A stretch of 64,000 nt of DNA from Citrobacter gillenii (GTDB lineage: Bacteria > Pseudomonadota > Gammaproteobacteria > Enterobacterales > Enterobacteriaceae), in NCBI RefSeq assembly GCF_013337685.1, contig NZ_SUQN01000002.1, positions 310,001-374,000 of the forward strand. Reading direction: 5' to 3'. Of this stretch, positions 6,989 to 16,551 are shown one piece after another. Positions within the stretch are counted from its first letter, which is position 1, and each line of letters starts with the position of its first letter. The notes beneath the pieces were generated by a model, which saw only the letters and a program-made list of their open reading frames with translations, ran no database searches and had not been told where the DNA came from. A program made the translations under genes and the position numbers.

Positions 6989-9433
6989 ATGAAACTCACA
7001 AGACGTGACTTTATCAAGACGGCTGGCGCGGCAACCGGGACTATGGCGATTTCTTCGGTGATCCCGATGCCAGCCTGGGCGGAAGGCCAAAATGGCGGGG
7101 CAATCCTGACGGCCGCACGTTGGGGAGCTGTGTATGTGGAAGTAAAAGACGGCAAGGTTGTTTCTTCAAAAGGTGCATTACCGAAAACAGTACCGAATTC
7201 ATTACAACAAACTGCGCCGGACCAGGTGCACACCAATATCCGCGTAAAATATCCGATGGTGCGCAAAAGCTATATGGAAAATCCGGGTAAAGCGGACGGC
7301 AAACGCGGCAGCGATCCTTTTGTGCGGGTGAGTTGGGAGCAGGCGCTAAAACTGATTCATGAACAGCATAACCGGATCCGCAGCAGTTACGGTCCAGCCT
7401 CGGTGTTTGCTGGCTCTTACGGTTGGCGCTCCAGCGGGGTTTTGCATAAAGCACAAACGTTGCTGCAACGTTATATGAGCATGGCGGGTGGATATGCCGG
7501 GCATACCGGGGATTATTCTACCGGGGCCGCGCAGGTCATCATGCCCTACGTTGTAGGATCGGTTGAAGTCTACGAACAGCAAACCACCTGGCCTATGGTG
7601 CTGGAACACAGCCAGGTCGTAGTGCTGTGGGGTATGAACCCGCTGAATACATTAAAAATTGCCTGGAGCAGTACGGACGAACAAGGTATCGAATATTTTA
7701 ATCTGCTGAAGAAATCAGGGAAAAGCGTCATCGCAATCGATCCGATGCGTTCTGAAACGATTGAATTCTTTGGGGATAATGCCACCTGGATCGCGCCTAA
7801 CATGGGCACTGACGTTGCGATGATGCTCGGCATTGCCCATACGCTGGTGAAGAAAAATCTCCACGACAAAGCGTTCCTGGAAAAATACACCACCGGATAT
7901 CCGCAGTTTGAAGAGTACCTGCTGGGCAAGAGCGACAGTATTGAGAAAACCGCTGCATGGGCATCAGGTGTGTGTGGCGTACCTGCGGAACAGCTGGAGA
8001 AACTGGCAGACATTTTCTCCAGTAACAAAACCATGCTGATGGCTGGGTGGGGGATCCAACGTCAGCAATACGGTGAGCAAAAACACTGGATGCTGGTGAC
8101 GCTGGCGGCAATGCTCGGGCAAATTGGTACCGAAGGCGGTGGTTTTGGTTTCTCTTATCACTACTCCAACGGTGGAAACCCGACGCGTACCGGCGGGGTA
8201 TTACCGGCGATTTCGGCCAAAATTGAGGGTGGCTCGTCAGCAGGAAATGACTGGGCGGTTTCTGATGCCGTGACGAACCTGCCTGTAGCGCGCATCGTCG
8301 AAGCGCTGGAGAATCCGGGCGGAAAATATCAGCATAATGGTAAAGAGCAGACCTTCCCGGAGATCAAAATGATTTGGTGGGCGGGTGGCGCTAACTTTAC
8401 CCATCATCAGGATACCAACCGCTTAATTAAAGCCTGGCAGAAGCCCGAACTGGTTGTTATCTCGGAGTGCTACTGGACGGCCGCAGCCAAACATGCCGAT
8501 ATTGTCCTGCCGATCACCACCTCGTTTGAGCGTAACGATCTGACCATGACCGGCGATTACAGTAATCAGCACCTGGTGCCGATGAAGCAGGTCATTGAGC
8601 CGCAATTTGAAGCGCGGAATGACTTTGACGTATTTGCTGATCTGGCCGAAATGCTCAAGCCTGGCGGAAAAGCAGTCTATAGCGAAGGCAAAGACGAAAT
8701 GGCGTGGCTGAAGCAATTCTACGACGTTGCGCAAAAAGCCGCCCGCGCCCAGCGTGTGGCTATGCCGCAGTTCAACGCATTCTGGCAGCAGAATAAACTG
8801 ATAGAAATGCGGGAAAATGAGAAGAACAACAAATATGTGCGCTACGCCGATTTCCGCAGCGATCCGGTGATGAACGCGCTCGGTACGCCGAGCGGTAAGA
8901 TTGAAATCTACTCGAAAACGATTGAGGGCTATAAATACAAAGACTGTCCGCCGCATGCGTCATGGATTGAACCGGATGAGTGGAAAGGTTCTGCGGATAA
9001 GGATCAGCTGCAGTTACTGACGGCGCATCCGGCGCATCGTCTGCATAGCCAGCTGAACTACGCTGCGCTGCGTAAAGAGTACGCGATTGCTAATCGCGAA
9101 CCGGTGACTATTCACCCGGACGATGCAAAAGCCAGAGGTATCGTCGAAGGGGATTTGGTACGCGTCTGGAATGGTCGTGGACAGGTGCTGGTTGGGGCGC
9201 ACGTCAGCGATGGAATCAAACCAGGGATCATCTGTATTCATGAAGGGGCTTGGCCAGATATTGAAAACGGTATCTGTAAAAACGGCGGCGCCAACGTATT
9301 GACGGCAGATATTCCAACCTCAAGGCTGGCGAATGGCTGCGCAGGCAATACCAGTCTGGTGTATGCAGAAAAATACACCGGCGAAGCGCCAAAACTGACC
9401 GTATTTGATGAGCCCGCTATCGTTACGATGTAG
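6989..9433 (+). CDS. torZ: Periplasmic TMAO / S-oxide reductase TorZ (molybdopterin)
   Basis: An 814-residue DMSO-reductase-family enzyme with a bis-MGD molybdenum cofactor. The N-terminus has a twin-arginine signal (LTRRDFIK, then a hydrophobic stretch ending PAWA), so it should be exported folded by Tat. The serine in DYSTGAAQ (about residue 177) is the expected molybdenum ligand. There is no N-terminal 4Fe-4S cysteine motif, as expected for this branch. The E. coli homologue (809 residues) reduces trimethylamine N-oxide and biotin sulfoxide. The ATG follows AGGAG. It forms a two-gene operon with torY, closed by a strong terminator. No dedicated torD-type chaperone or torSTR sensor lies nearby. 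Confidence 0.93.
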   Translation: MKLTRRDFIKTAGAATGTMAISSVIPMPAWAEGQNGGAILTAARWGAVYVEVKDGKVVSSKGALPKTVPNSLQQTAPDQVHTNIRVKYPMVRKSYMENPGKADGKRGSDPFVRVSWEQALKLIHEQHNRIRSSYGPASVFAGSYGWRSSGVLHKAQTLLQRYMSMAGGYAGHTGDYSTGAAQVIMPYVVGSVEVYEQQTTWPMVLEHSQVVVLWGMNPLNTLKIAWSSTDEQGIEYFNLLKKSGKSVIAIDPMRSETIEFFGDNATWIAPNMGTDVAMMLGIAHTLVKKNLHDKAFLEKYTTGYPQFEEYLLGKSDSIEKTAAWASGVCGVPAEQLEKLADIFSSNKTMLMAGWGIQRQQYGEQKHWMLVTLAAMLGQIGTEGGGFGFSYHYSNGGNPTRTGGVLPAISAKIEGGSSAGNDWAVSDAVTNLPVARIVEALENPGGKYQHNGKEQTFPEIKMIWWAGGANFTHHQDTNRLIKAWQKPELVVISECYWTAAAKHADIVLPITTSFERNDLTMTGDYSNQHLVPMKQVIEPQFEARNDFDVFADLAEMLKPGGKAVYSEGKDEMAWLKQFYDVAQKAARAQRVAMPQFNAFWQQNKLIEMRENEKNNKYVRYADFRSDPVMNALGTPSGKIEIYSKTIEGYKYKDCPPHASWIEPDEWKGSADKDQLQLLTAHPAHRLHSQLNYAALRKEYAIANREPVTIHPDDAKARGIVEGDLVRVWNGRGQVLVGAHVSDGIKPGIICIHEGAWPDIENGICKNGGANVLTADIPTSRLANGCAGNTSLVYAEKYTGEAPKLTVFDEPAIVTM

Positions 9434-9463
9434 TGATAGTTAACTCACTCCTGTTACGAAGAT

Positions 9464-9491
9464 AAAACGGGAGCCGCGAGGCTTCCGTTTT
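9464..9491. terminator. Bidirectional terminator between torZ and a convergent hydrolase gene
   Basis: A 12-bp stem with one G-U pair (AAAACGGGAGCC / GGCTTCCGTTTT) and a 4-base loop, with a T run on either strand. Confidence 0.8.
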
Positions 9492-9511
9492 CCTTATTGG
9501 GTATGCCGTTT

Positions 9512-10315
9512 TTACTCAGCCAGAACAATCACATCTCCCGTTGCTGGCGCGTCTGTTCCGGGCAGCCAAAAACGTCCCCACGAACCGGTGCAATGACAGC
9601 CGAGCAACTTTTCGGGCTTTTGTTGACGGAGAAACCGACGCGTTTTCCACAATTTTTGCGGCGACGCCGCGCGTAAATGAAAGCCGCCGATCAGGGCGTA
9701 GATCCTGGTGATACCCGTAATGTTTTGACAATGGCGGACGATGTTCTCTATTCCTCGATGCCCGCAGCCGGTAATAATGATCAGTCCACGCTCAGACTGA
9801 TAAATCAATACGCCTTCGTCGGTGATGTAATCCGGTTGGGGTGTTTGCTCCTGAATAACGCCGTAAGCCTGTGGCGTCGGCACGTTTATTTCTCCGGACC
9901 ACAGAAAGCGCTCACTAATCGGGAATGGCTCGCGGGTATAGGTCATATGCAGGCGAGAGTAATCATTCTCGCGTGATAATTTTTTGATTTTTTGGCTATA
10001 TCCGGCAACGGTGATTGCAGAATAACGCTCGCAGGCAATGTGCGGATGGCAGATGACGCGCGTGTTATCCGCCAGCCACGGCACGCCGCCACAGTGATCG
10101 TAATGCCCGTGCGAGAGTACCACGGCGGTAAGTTGAGACAGGTCAACGCCCATTCTCGCGGCATTCAGCTTAAAGCTGTCATCCGGCCCGGTATCAAACA
10201 AAACAGAGGTTGTTTCATCCTGGACGAGCAGGCTTAACCCAGGGGCTGCCTGCAATGATTTGTCAGCACCGGCAGCGCGTGTGTTTTCAAGCAATACCGT
10301 AAGGGTTAAAGCCAT
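9512..10315 (-). CDS. Metallo-beta-lactamase-fold hydrolase (COG1237-like)
   Basis: A 267-residue MBL-fold protein. The metal-binding motif HGHYDHCGG (HxHxDH) lies near residues 70-78, with further metal-ligand candidates in GCGHRGIENIV (about 185) and in GGFHLRAA (about 210). The overall form resembles the family annotated as 7,8-dihydropterin-6-methyl-4-(beta-D-ribofuranosyl)-aminobenzene-5'-phosphate synthase in methanogens; the substrate in enterobacteria is not established. There is no signal peptide. The start follows GGAG. It is alone, between torZ (convergent) and the His-rich lipoprotein gene. Confidence 0.8.
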   Translation of the reverse strand: MALTLTVLLENTRAAGADKSLQAAPGLSLLVQDETTSVLFDTGPDDSFKLNAARMGVDLSQLTAVVLSHGHYDHCGGVPWLADNTRVICHPHIACERYSAITVAGYSQKIKKLSRENDYSRLHMTYTREPFPISERFLWSGEINVPTPQAYGVIQEQTPQPDYITDEGVLIYQSERGLIIITGCGHRGIENIVRHCQNITGITRIYALIGGFHLRAASPQKLWKTRRFLRQQKPEKLLGCHCTGSWGRFWLPGTDAPATGDVIVLAE

Positions 10316-10360
10316 ACCAGACTCCGGCGTTAAAGCATCATACTGTAACGCACAGAAGGT

Positions 10361-10386
10361 AAGAGCGCTGTGATCTCAGCGCTCTT
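10361..10386. terminator. Hairpin after the small His-rich lipoprotein gene
   Basis: A perfect 10-bp stem (AAGAGCGCTG / CAGCGCTCTT) with a 6-base loop, just past the stop of the minus-strand gene at 10396. There is no long T run. Confidence 0.55.
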
Positions 10387-10395
10387 CGGGGCTAC

Positions 10396-10647
10396 TCAGC
10401 GGCGATAGTACTGGTCTTTGTCGTCGTCATGGCGGTGGTGATGTCGCCAGGCGTGCTGGTTTTCTCTGTCTTCCTGCTCCTGGCGTTTATGCTCTTTATC
10501 GCGTTTGGATTCACGATTCTTGTGGTTAGCAATCGCCGTGGCAACCGCTGCAGCGCCTACACCTGCGGCTGCGGCAGACAGGTACGGATGCTCAGCACAG
10601 CCTGCCAGGCTGGCCATGATTACCAGTGCAGATATCAGTTTTTTCAT
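10396..10647 (-). CDS. Small His-rich lipoprotein
   Basis: An 83-residue lipoprotein: signal peptide with lipobox LAGC (Cys17), an Ala/Gly-rich hydrophobic segment (about 23-40) that could be a membrane or glycine-zipper-like stretch, then a highly charged tail ending in a His/Asp/Lys-rich cluster (WRHHHRHDDDKD). I recognise no characterised family. The histidine cluster suggests metal binding at the envelope (inference). It is 14 bp downstream of, and probably cotranscribed with, the next gene, which carries a similar HHRHDED cluster. Confidence 0.7.
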   Translation of the reverse strand: MKKLISALVIMASLAGCAEHPYLSAAAAGVGAAAVATAIANHKNRESKRDKEHKRQEQEDRENQHAWRHHHRHDDDKDQYYRR

Positions 10648-10661
10648 TGTGGTGTCATCCG

Positions 10662-11168
10662 TTATTCACGCACAATCTTGCCAGCGTTACCGGCGTCGCT
10701 ATCGTTCCAGCTACCGCGGCCGTTCGCTTTCAGGGTGTAAGTGGCATACCCCACGCGGAATGTCATCGTATCTTTATAGGTATTCACATCGCGTACTTCA
10801 TTGCCGTTGATGTAAACGCCGGAATCTTCTACGTGAATATCAACGCTGCGTTGACCGTTTTCAAATTTAGCCACGTAATTACCGGTGAACTTACCGTCGA
10901 TACCGGCCTGGTCATGATTATCCTGATTACCGCTGTTCTGGCGGTCTTCATCATGACGATGATGGCGCTGATGATGGTTTTCCGCATTGTCGATAAACCC
11001 GTGATCGCGGTTCCACTCATAGGATTTATTCACATCGCAACCGTTGAGTTCACTCATTTGTGTACAGCCTGAGCGTTCATATTTTTTCTGCATCGCCGGG
11101 GTAATGGCGCATGCAGTTGTCGCGGTTGTCAGACCCAGAACAAAGATGGCCAGCAGACGTTTATTCAT
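10662..11168 (-). CDS. Exported protein with His-rich linker, unknown function
   Basis: A 168-residue secreted protein: signal peptide (MNKRLLAIFVLGLTTATTAC), a region with two further cysteines (SGCTQ, NGCDV), a His/Asp/Gln-rich linker (HHQRHHRHDED), then a C-terminal half of beta character (about 90-168; GNYVAKFENGQRSVDIHVE and following) that resembles a small beta-sandwich. The cleavage-site cysteine could be lipidated, but TTAC is a weak lipobox. The start at 11168 is chosen over one seven codons upstream because the signal peptide begins there. It precedes the His-rich lipoprotein gene. I do not recognise the family. Confidence 0.65.
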   Translation of the reverse strand: MNKRLLAIFVLGLTTATTACAITPAMQKKYERSGCTQMSELNGCDVNKSYEWNRDHGFIDNAENHHQRHHRHDEDRQNSGNQDNHDQAGIDGKFTGNYVAKFENGQRSVDIHVEDSGVYINGNEVRDVNTYKDTMTFRVGYATYTLKANGRGSWNDSDAGNAGKIVRE

Positions 11169-11503
11169 TCTGTTACTCACTATCATCATTAAATTTATTT
11201 ATAGGAATATTGATTTTATTGCTGTCATGTTTATGACGAAGAAAGTTTCCCATTAAATATTAACGGTGAATACTAGGGGGATTCCTAATTTATATTTTCT
11301 GATGGCGTTAAATCATGGGGATATACAACATAATACGTAGGTATTTTACGTATTGTATACAATTTATTTATTATTCTGGAGGTTGTTTAATTTTTGATGT
11401 GCGATTTAATGGAATATTAATATTGACATTAATCGAGGAGATAAAGAATGAAGGAGGTAATGAGAAATGCAGACTTATTGAACAATAAGCCTGCGTGTGT
11501 GAC
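11169..11503. other. AT-rich intergenic region, about 335 bp
   Basis: This holds the promoter of the minus-strand gene starting at 11168 and, near 11469-11494, the terminator of the DUF302 gene. A 37-codon plus-strand ORF starts at 11448 after GAGGAG but runs antisense into DUF302; I do not accept it. Nothing else is recognised. Confidence 0.5.
11469..11494 (-). terminator. Terminator after the DUF302 gene
   Basis: Inverted repeat GCAGACTTATT / AATAAGCCTGC (10 of 11 paired, loop GAAC), followed on the minus strand by ATTTCTCATT, starting about 10 bp past the stop. Confidence 0.55.
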
Positions 11504-11881
11504 TCAGTCAATGCTGGCAATGCTTTGTTCTACAAGATTTTCCAGTTTTTTTAGTGCCTGAATAGCATGCGTATCCAGCCCGTATTTCTCCAGCGTTTCG
11601 ACCGGATGAAAACCGACCCAAACCAGCCCGTCCGGTTGCTGGCTAATTAATACTCTGAAGGGTAAGTCGAGCGCTAATTCTGGATGCTGCAACATTAGAG
11701 CAGTACCCCCTTTGGGGTTACCAAAAATAAGTACCGTAGTGGGTGGAAGTATTAACTCCACCTCGGCAGCAGCTTTGGCATGATCAAACTCGCCAAATAA
11801 AACAAGGCCATGTGATTTTATGTTGGCCAGCAGGCGCTGACGTGTTTGCTGAAAATCAAAGGCGCTGAATAGCTTATTCAT
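11504..11881 (-). CDS. DUF302 family protein
   Basis: A 125-residue cytoplasmic protein of the DUF302 type: an N-terminal helix, a beta-strand core (TTVLIFGNPKGGTALM, about 48-63) and a basic, leucine-rich C-terminal helix. No catalytic residues are evident, and the family function is unknown. It lacks a signal peptide, whereas its neighbours on both sides are exported. It lies 55 bp downstream of the SilE-like gene in the same direction and could be part of a metal-stress unit (inference from position only). Confidence 0.75.
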   Translation of the reverse strand: MNKLFSAFDFQQTRQRLLANIKSHGLVLFGEFDHAKAAAEVELILPPTTVLIFGNPKGGTALMLQHPELALDLPFRVLISQQPDGLVWVGFHPVETLEKYGLDTHAIQALKKLENLVEQSIASID

Positions 11882-11936
11882 GGAATTTCCATCCGTAATG
11901 GGATAGTGGTGTTATTCATCCAGAATAGTACATGAG

Positions 11937-12266
11937 TTATCCCTGTGCGGGGATCTGTTGGCGATGTTTTTCTGCCTGTTGCTGATGTGAAAACGCATGA
12001 CCGTTATTCATTGACTCATGTACAACCATTGCTTTTTCATGCTCATCCATTTGTGAAAATGACGGCGCAACGGCCTTAGTGGACTGACTATTACGTACTT
12101 GCATCTGATGTGCCTGCACCATTTTCTGATGGGCAGAGGCATCGCTATTATTCATCATGTCATGGGCCATCGCCGCCTGTTGATGGGGATCAACACTTTC
12201 TGCGGCATTCACGCCAGCTGAGATAAAAAATGCAATAGCAAAAAAAGAAGACATCTTGTTCATCAT
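11937..12266 (-). CDS. silE: SilE-like periplasmic Ag/Cu-binding protein
   Basis: A 109-residue exported protein: signal peptide (about 1-22, ending VNAA), then a disordered-looking His/Met/Gln-rich mature part with repeated motifs of SilE/PcoE type: MAHDMMNNSDASAHQKM, QMDEHEKAMVVHESMNNG and SHQQQAEKHRQQ. SilE binds several Ag(I) ions through His and Met and acts as a periplasmic metal sponge. In plasmid sil loci silE lies beside silRS, as it does here beside cusS. The E. coli K-12 cus locus has no silE. The start follows TGGAG. Assignment is by motif and position; the protein is shorter than plasmid SilE (about 143). Confidence 0.82.
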   Translation of the reverse strand: MMNKMSSFFAIAFFISAGVNAAESVDPHQQAAMAHDMMNNSDASAHQKMVQAHQMQVRNSQSTKAVAPSFSQMDEHEKAMVVHESMNNGHAFSHQQQAEKHRQQIPAQG

Positions 12267-12407
12267 ATTTCTCCAGTATGGGTTTACGGAAGAAATGATA
12301 ATAAGCAGGCGCGCTCAGCGAGGTGACAGAATTATGACGGTTACGTCAGAGAATCAATAAAGATGCCAGCAGGTCAGCGGATGGCACATTCGTGCCACCC
12401 TGCAGGG

Positions 12408-13859
12408 CTAATTTGCGTGTTTTGGCAGTGTCAGAATAAAGCGGGTAGCGTGGGTGTCAGAGGTGACCGCCACCTTTCCCTGATGGGCCGCGACAATTGA
12501 TTTCACAATCGCCAGGCCAATGCCGCTCCCTTCACCTTTACGCTGTCGTGATGGGTCTACGCGATAGAAACGGTCGAACAGTCGCGGCAGATGCTCCGCG
12601 GCGATGGGCGTGCCGGGATTCTCGACAATAATGTGTACCTGTTCGTCCGCCTCTTTTACCCGTACGGTCACCGACTGGCCCTTGGAAGTGTAACGCATGG
12701 CGTTCGACAGCAAATTGCTCAGGGCTCTGCGCAGCATTAACGGATCGCCAGACACCCAGCATGCGCGGCCCTCAAAGCGTAAACTTACCTCGCGCTCTTC
12801 TGCCCACGCCTCGAAGAAGTCAAACACCTTACCGACCTCATCCGCCAGGTTGAGTACCGTCTTTTCCGGGATCAATTGATTATTGTCCGCCTGTGCCAGG
12901 AACAGCATGTCGCTCACCATCTTCGACATTCGGCCAAACTCTTCGAGATTGGAATAGAGCACATCTTCCAGCTCTTTCTGGCTACGGGGCTGGCTAAGTG
13001 CTATTTCCGTTTGGGTGACCAGATTGGTGATGGGGGTGCGGATCTCATGGGCAATATCCGCTGAGAAATTAGACTGGCGTTTAAACACATCCTCGATGCG
13101 TTCGATCATATGGTTAAACGACCCGACCAGCTGCTCCAGCTCTATCGGTACGGCCTGGGGATCGAGGCGGACATCGAGATTCTTGGAGGTAATGTTCTGG
13201 ATACGGCGACTGACGTTACGGATCGGTTCATGACCTTTATAGACGGCGAACAATACGATGAAAATAATCATCATGCTGATCAGCGATGCCGTCATAATTA
13301 GCTTGTTTTTCAGATCGTTAATATAGTGCAGATGAAAGTCTATCGATAACGCCATATACAGCGTCCAGGCCGGTTTGCCGTCCGCTAACTGGCCTACCGG
13401 CAAACGAATCATGCGCCAGTTGGAGGGCGTGTTTTCCCCGTGCTCGTGATTTTGCGTGCGTAGCATGGGGCCGGAGATTAAAAAGACATTATTATTACCG
13501 GCGTTTTTATCCGGTTTCGCATGGGTAATAAACTGACGCAGATCCGGCGCACCAGGTGAATGGAAAATGGCTTTTTGGTTAGCATCTTCCAGTGAAATAA
13601 TAACGTTAGAGTAACCGGAAACCACGTTTTTTAAGATTTCCAGCCGCCGGGATTCCGGTTCGTTGGGTTGATTAAGGATCCGTTCCAGCGTGGTGCTGAT
13701 CTCTCTTAAATCGTTGATATCCTGCTCGGCAAAATGGACTTTCACCGAGTGGATCATTATCCAGGCGAAGGCGAAAAACGAAGCGATGGTTGCCAGGCTG
13801 ATAAAAAAGGTCAGTCGCGTGGCCAGCGAAAAAGGGCGCTGCAGGCGTTTAATAGCCAT
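12408..13859 (-). CDS. cusS: Copper/silver sensor histidine kinase CusS
   Basis: A 483-residue inner-membrane kinase: membrane segment near 15-35, a periplasmic sensor domain (about 38-185) containing the His-rich NHEHGEN loop, a second membrane segment (about 187-207), HAMP, HisKA with phosphorylated His271 ([12 protein letters not shown]), and an HATPase domain ([23 protein letters not shown]). It senses periplasmic Cu(I)/Ag(I) and phosphorylates CusR. The start at 13859 (MAIKRLQ) overlaps the end of cusR by 11 bp, indicating translational coupling. The SilE-like gene lies downstream in the same direction. Confidence 0.93.
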   Translation of the reverse strand: MAIKRLQRPFSLATRLTFFISLATIASFFAFAWIMIHSVKVHFAEQDINDLREISTTLERILNQPNEPESRRLEILKNVVSGYSNVIISLEDANQKAIFHSPGAPDLRQFITHAKPDKNAGNNNVFLISGPMLRTQNHEHGENTPSNWRMIRLPVGQLADGKPAWTLYMALSIDFHLHYINDLKNKLIMTASLISMMIIFIVLFAVYKGHEPIRNVSRRIQNITSKNLDVRLDPQAVPIELEQLVGSFNHMIERIEDVFKRQSNFSADIAHEIRTPITNLVTQTEIALSQPRSQKELEDVLYSNLEEFGRMSKMVSDMLFLAQADNNQLIPEKTVLNLADEVGKVFDFFEAWAEEREVSLRFEGRACWVSGDPLMLRRALSNLLSNAMRYTSKGQSVTVRVKEADEQVHIIVENPGTPIAAEHLPRLFDRFYRVDPSRQRKGEGSGIGLAIVKSIVAAHQGKVAVTSDTHATRFILTLPKHAN

Positions 13860-14532
13860 CCGGTACCTCAAGCATATATCCCACACCGCGTACGGTCTGA
13901 ATCAGCTTCGGTTCAAAGTCATTATCAATTTTGGCACGCAGGCGCTTTACGGCGACGTCAATCGCATTGGTGTCGCTGTCAAAATTCATGTCCCAGACCT
14001 GTGAGGCAATCAGCGAGCGGGGTAATACTTCCCCTTGATGGCGCAGGAAAAACTCGAGCAGCGTAAATTCTTTGCTGGTAAGGGTAATGCGGGTGCCACT
14101 GCGGGTGACTTTTCGGCTGACCAGATCAACCATTAAATCCGCAACCTGAAACTGACTTTCGACAATCACTGCCGCGCCACGGCGCAGCAGCGTTCTGACC
14201 CGAGCCAGCAGTTCGGCAAAGGCGAAGGGTTTCACCAGATAATCATCCGCCCCCAGTTCCAGGCCTTTGACCCGGTGTTCAATCGTGCCCAGCGCGGTGA
14301 GGAGAAGAATCGGCATGCCTTTGTTAGCGCTGCGCAACATACGCACGATATCCCAACCGTTCACGTCAGGCAGCATGATGTCGAGGATGATCAGGTCATA
14401 ATCGCCGGTCATGGCCAGGTGATACCCGTTCAGGCCGTTATCCGCCAAATCGACAACAAAACCGGCTTCCGTCAGGCCCTTCGTCAGGTATTCGCCGGTT
14501 TTTTTCTCATCTTCGACGACCAAAATCTTCAT
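13849..14532 (-). CDS. cusR: Copper/silver response regulator CusR
   Basis: A 227-residue OmpR-family regulator: receiver domain with phosphoacceptor Asp51 (IILDIMLPD) and conserved Lys in LVKPF, then a winged-helix DNA-binding domain (about 125-225; [26 protein letters not shown]). It has exactly the length of E. coli CusR. It activates the divergent cusCFBA operon from the palindrome at 14609-14630. The start at 14532 (MKILVVEDE) is preferred over one five codons upstream. Confidence 0.95.
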   Translation of the reverse strand: MKILVVEDEKKTGEYLTKGLTEAGFVVDLADNGLNGYHLAMTGDYDLIILDIMLPDVNGWDIVRMLRSANKGMPILLLTALGTIEHRVKGLELGADDYLVKPFAFAELLARVRTLLRRGAAVIVESQFQVADLMVDLVSRKVTRSGTRITLTSKEFTLLEFFLRHQGEVLPRSLIASQVWDMNFDSDTNAIDVAVKRLRAKIDNDFEPKLIQTVRGVGYMLEVPDGY

Positions 14533-14608
14533 CACATTCTCCTTCACCCACTGGCTGTGCGGGTTTCAATTCTAGAGAAGCGGGATCGGATAGCAATGAG
14601 TTATTGGG

Positions 14609-14630
14609 AAAATGACAGCTTTGTCATTTT
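14609..14630. promoter_or_regulatory. CusR box between cusRS and cusCFBA
   Basis: A perfect inverted repeat, AAAATGACA / TGTCATTTT with a 4-base centre, lies 76 bp from cusR and 83 bp from cusC. It matches the known CusR (copper box) palindrome form and is placed to control both divergent operons. Confidence 0.88.
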
Positions 14631-14713
14631 CCTGTCACCGCTTAAACAGAGTCGATTCGGTAAGGTGCACGGTAATAAATTCACATTCCAGTCCGGTTTG
14701 GACGAAAAGAACT

Positions 14714-16096
14714 ATGTGCAAATTTAAGCTTCTTACTCTCAGCGTTGTTTTTATTCTGGCCGGTTGTTCGCTGGCGCCGGAGTATCAGCGTCCGGCAATG
14801 CCGATACCGCAGCAATTTTCGTTGAGCCAGAATGCGCTGGTACCGGCACCACAGGGATACCAGGATACGGGCTGGCGCACCTTTTTCGTTGATGATCAGG
14901 TGAAAGCGCTGATTGGTGAGGCGTTGCTGAATAACCGTGATCTGCGCATGGCCACCCTCAAGGTTCAGGAAGCACGAGCACAATATGGGGTGACGGACGC
15001 AGACCGCTATCCGCAGCTTAATGCTGGCTCCAGCGGTACCTATAGCGGCAAATTTAAAGGCGAAACCAGCACGCAGAAAGAATTTGAGGCCGGGCTGAAT
15101 CTCAGTTTCGATTTGGATTTCTTCGGTCGCCTGAAAAATATGAGTGAAGCCGAACGACAGAATTTCTTTGCCAGTGAAGAAGCGCGTCGGGCGGTGCATA
15201 TCTTGTTAATTTCCAACGTCTCGCAAAGTTATTTCAACCAGCGACTGGCTTACGCGCAGCTGAAAATTGCCGAAGAGACGCTGCAAAACTATCAGCGTTC
15301 ATACGCTTTTGTTGAGAAACAACTGTTAACCGGTAGCACCAATGTGCTGGCGCTGGAACAGGCGCGGGGCGTAATTGAAAGCACGCGCGCCGATATTGCC
15401 AAACGTAAAGGCGAACTGGCGCAGGCGAATAATGCGCTGCAACTGTTGCTTGGCACCTACGGGAAATTACCGGATGACCGGGCACGCAGCCACGGTGATA
15501 TCAACGCGGTGACGCTGCCGCCGTCGCTGCCATCGCAAATACTGCTTCAGCGACCGGATATTTTAGAAGCCGAGCATGCATTAATGGCGGCAAATGCCAA
15601 CATCGGTGCTGCACGGGCGGCCTTTTTCCCGTCCATTACCCTCACCAGTTCGCTATCGGGTAGCAGCAGTGACCTCTCCAGCTTATTTAATGCCGCCAGC
15701 GGCATGTGGAATTTCGTACCCAAAATCGATATTCCGATTTTTAACGCCGGACGTAATCAGTCAAACCTCGATTTGGCCGAAATTCGTCAGCAGCAGTCGG
15801 TGGTGAATTACGAACAAAAAATCCAGAACGCGTTTAAAGAAGTGGCGGATGCGCTGGTGTTGCGCCAAAGCCTGGCAGATCAAATTACCGCTCAACAGCG
15901 CTATCTGGACTCTTTGCAAATCACGCTGCAACGCGCCAGAGCGCTCTATCAACATGGTGTGGTGAGTTATATCGAAGTACTGGACGCTGAGCGTTCTTTA
16001 TTCGCTACCCGGCAATCACTGCTCGATCTTAATTACGCCCAGCAGGTTAATGAAATTAAGCTGTTTGCTGCCTTAGGCGGCGGCTGGGTTGAATGA
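14714..16096 (+). CDS. cusC: Cu/Ag efflux outer-membrane channel CusC
   Basis: A 460-residue TolC-family lipoprotein that forms the outer-membrane duct of the CusCBA efflux complex. The signal peptide has lipobox LAGC (VFILAGCSLAPEYQRP). Two outer-membrane-efflux repeats follow, with the typical Asn/Gln/Ala-rich helical segments (RDLRMATLKVQEARAQYG, LQRPDILEAEHALMAANANIGAARAAFFPS). The ATG at 14714 gives the correct lipoprotein signal; the in-frame region upstream contains the CusR box and is not coding. It is the first gene of cusCFBA. Confidence 0.95.
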   Translation: MCKFKLLTLSVVFILAGCSLAPEYQRPAMPIPQQFSLSQNALVPAPQGYQDTGWRTFFVDDQVKALIGEALLNNRDLRMATLKVQEARAQYGVTDADRYPQLNAGSSGTYSGKFKGETSTQKEFEAGLNLSFDLDFFGRLKNMSEAERQNFFASEEARRAVHILLISNVSQSYFNQRLAYAQLKIAEETLQNYQRSYAFVEKQLLTGSTNVLALEQARGVIESTRADIAKRKGELAQANNALQLLLGTYGKLPDDRARSHGDINAVTLPPSLPSQILLQRPDILEAEHALMAANANIGAARAAFFPSITLTSSLSGSSSDLSSLFNAASGMWNFVPKIDIPIFNAGRNQSNLDLAEIRQQQSVVNYEQKIQNAFKEVADALVLRQSLADQITAQQRYLDSLQITLQRARALYQHGVVSYIEVLDAERSLFATRQSLLDLNYAQQVNEIKLFAALGGGWVE

Positions 16097-16128
16097 TATT
16101 TAATTATAAGTTCTCAGGAGTATATGAC

Positions 16129-16476
16129 ATGAAAAGTACCGCTAACGCCGCTTTGTTTACTGTGTTGTCTGTGGTCATGTTTAACGCTCAGGCCAATGAG
16201 CATCAGCATGGCGAGATGATGAATATGCAGACCGCTACCCAGCAGGAGCAAGTCATTAGCGCCACGGGCGTGATTGAATCTATTGATACGGCGAGCAAAA
16301 AAATCACCATCAAGCACGAACCTATTCCGGCGGTGAACTGGCCTGCGATGACCATGCGATTTACGCTGGTCCCGGAAACGAAGGCTGATGATATTAAGCC
16401 CGGCGATAAGGTCGCCTTTACCTTTGTTCAACAGGGAAATCTCTCTGTATTACGTGATATTCACGTCAGTCAATAA
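16129..16476 (+). CDS. cusF: Periplasmic Cu(I)/Ag(I) metallochaperone CusF
   Basis: A 115-residue periplasmic protein: signal peptide (about 1-22, ending NAQA), a His/Met-rich segment (NEHQHGEMMNMQ), then an OB-like beta-barrel. The expected ligand set is visible: His in IKHEPIP, then Trp and two Met in NWPAMTMRF, the cation-pi site of CusF. It delivers metal to CusB. The start at 16129 follows AGGAG; the frame extends 12 codons upstream into the cusC end without a signal. Confidence 0.94.
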   Translation: MKSTANAALFTVLSVVMFNAQANEHQHGEMMNMQTATQQEQVISATGVIESIDTASKKITIKHEPIPAVNWPAMTMRFTLVPETKADDIKPGDKVAFTFVQQGNLSVLRDIHVSQ

Positions 16477-16551
16477 CGCAGTCGCAGGTCTCTTTTATTC
16501 TCACCCGTTTTCTCTGAACGCGGGTGAGACACTCGCGCAATGGAAATCACT

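Noticed and set aside
11448-11561. 37-codon plus-strand ORF after GAGGAG
   Set aside because: It runs through the DUF302 terminator hairpin and into the end of that gene on the opposite strand; no homology seen.
12382-12397. Short hairpin TGGCAC/GTGCCA between cusS and the SilE-like gene
   Set aside because: Only a 6-bp stem with no T run; not enough to call a terminator.
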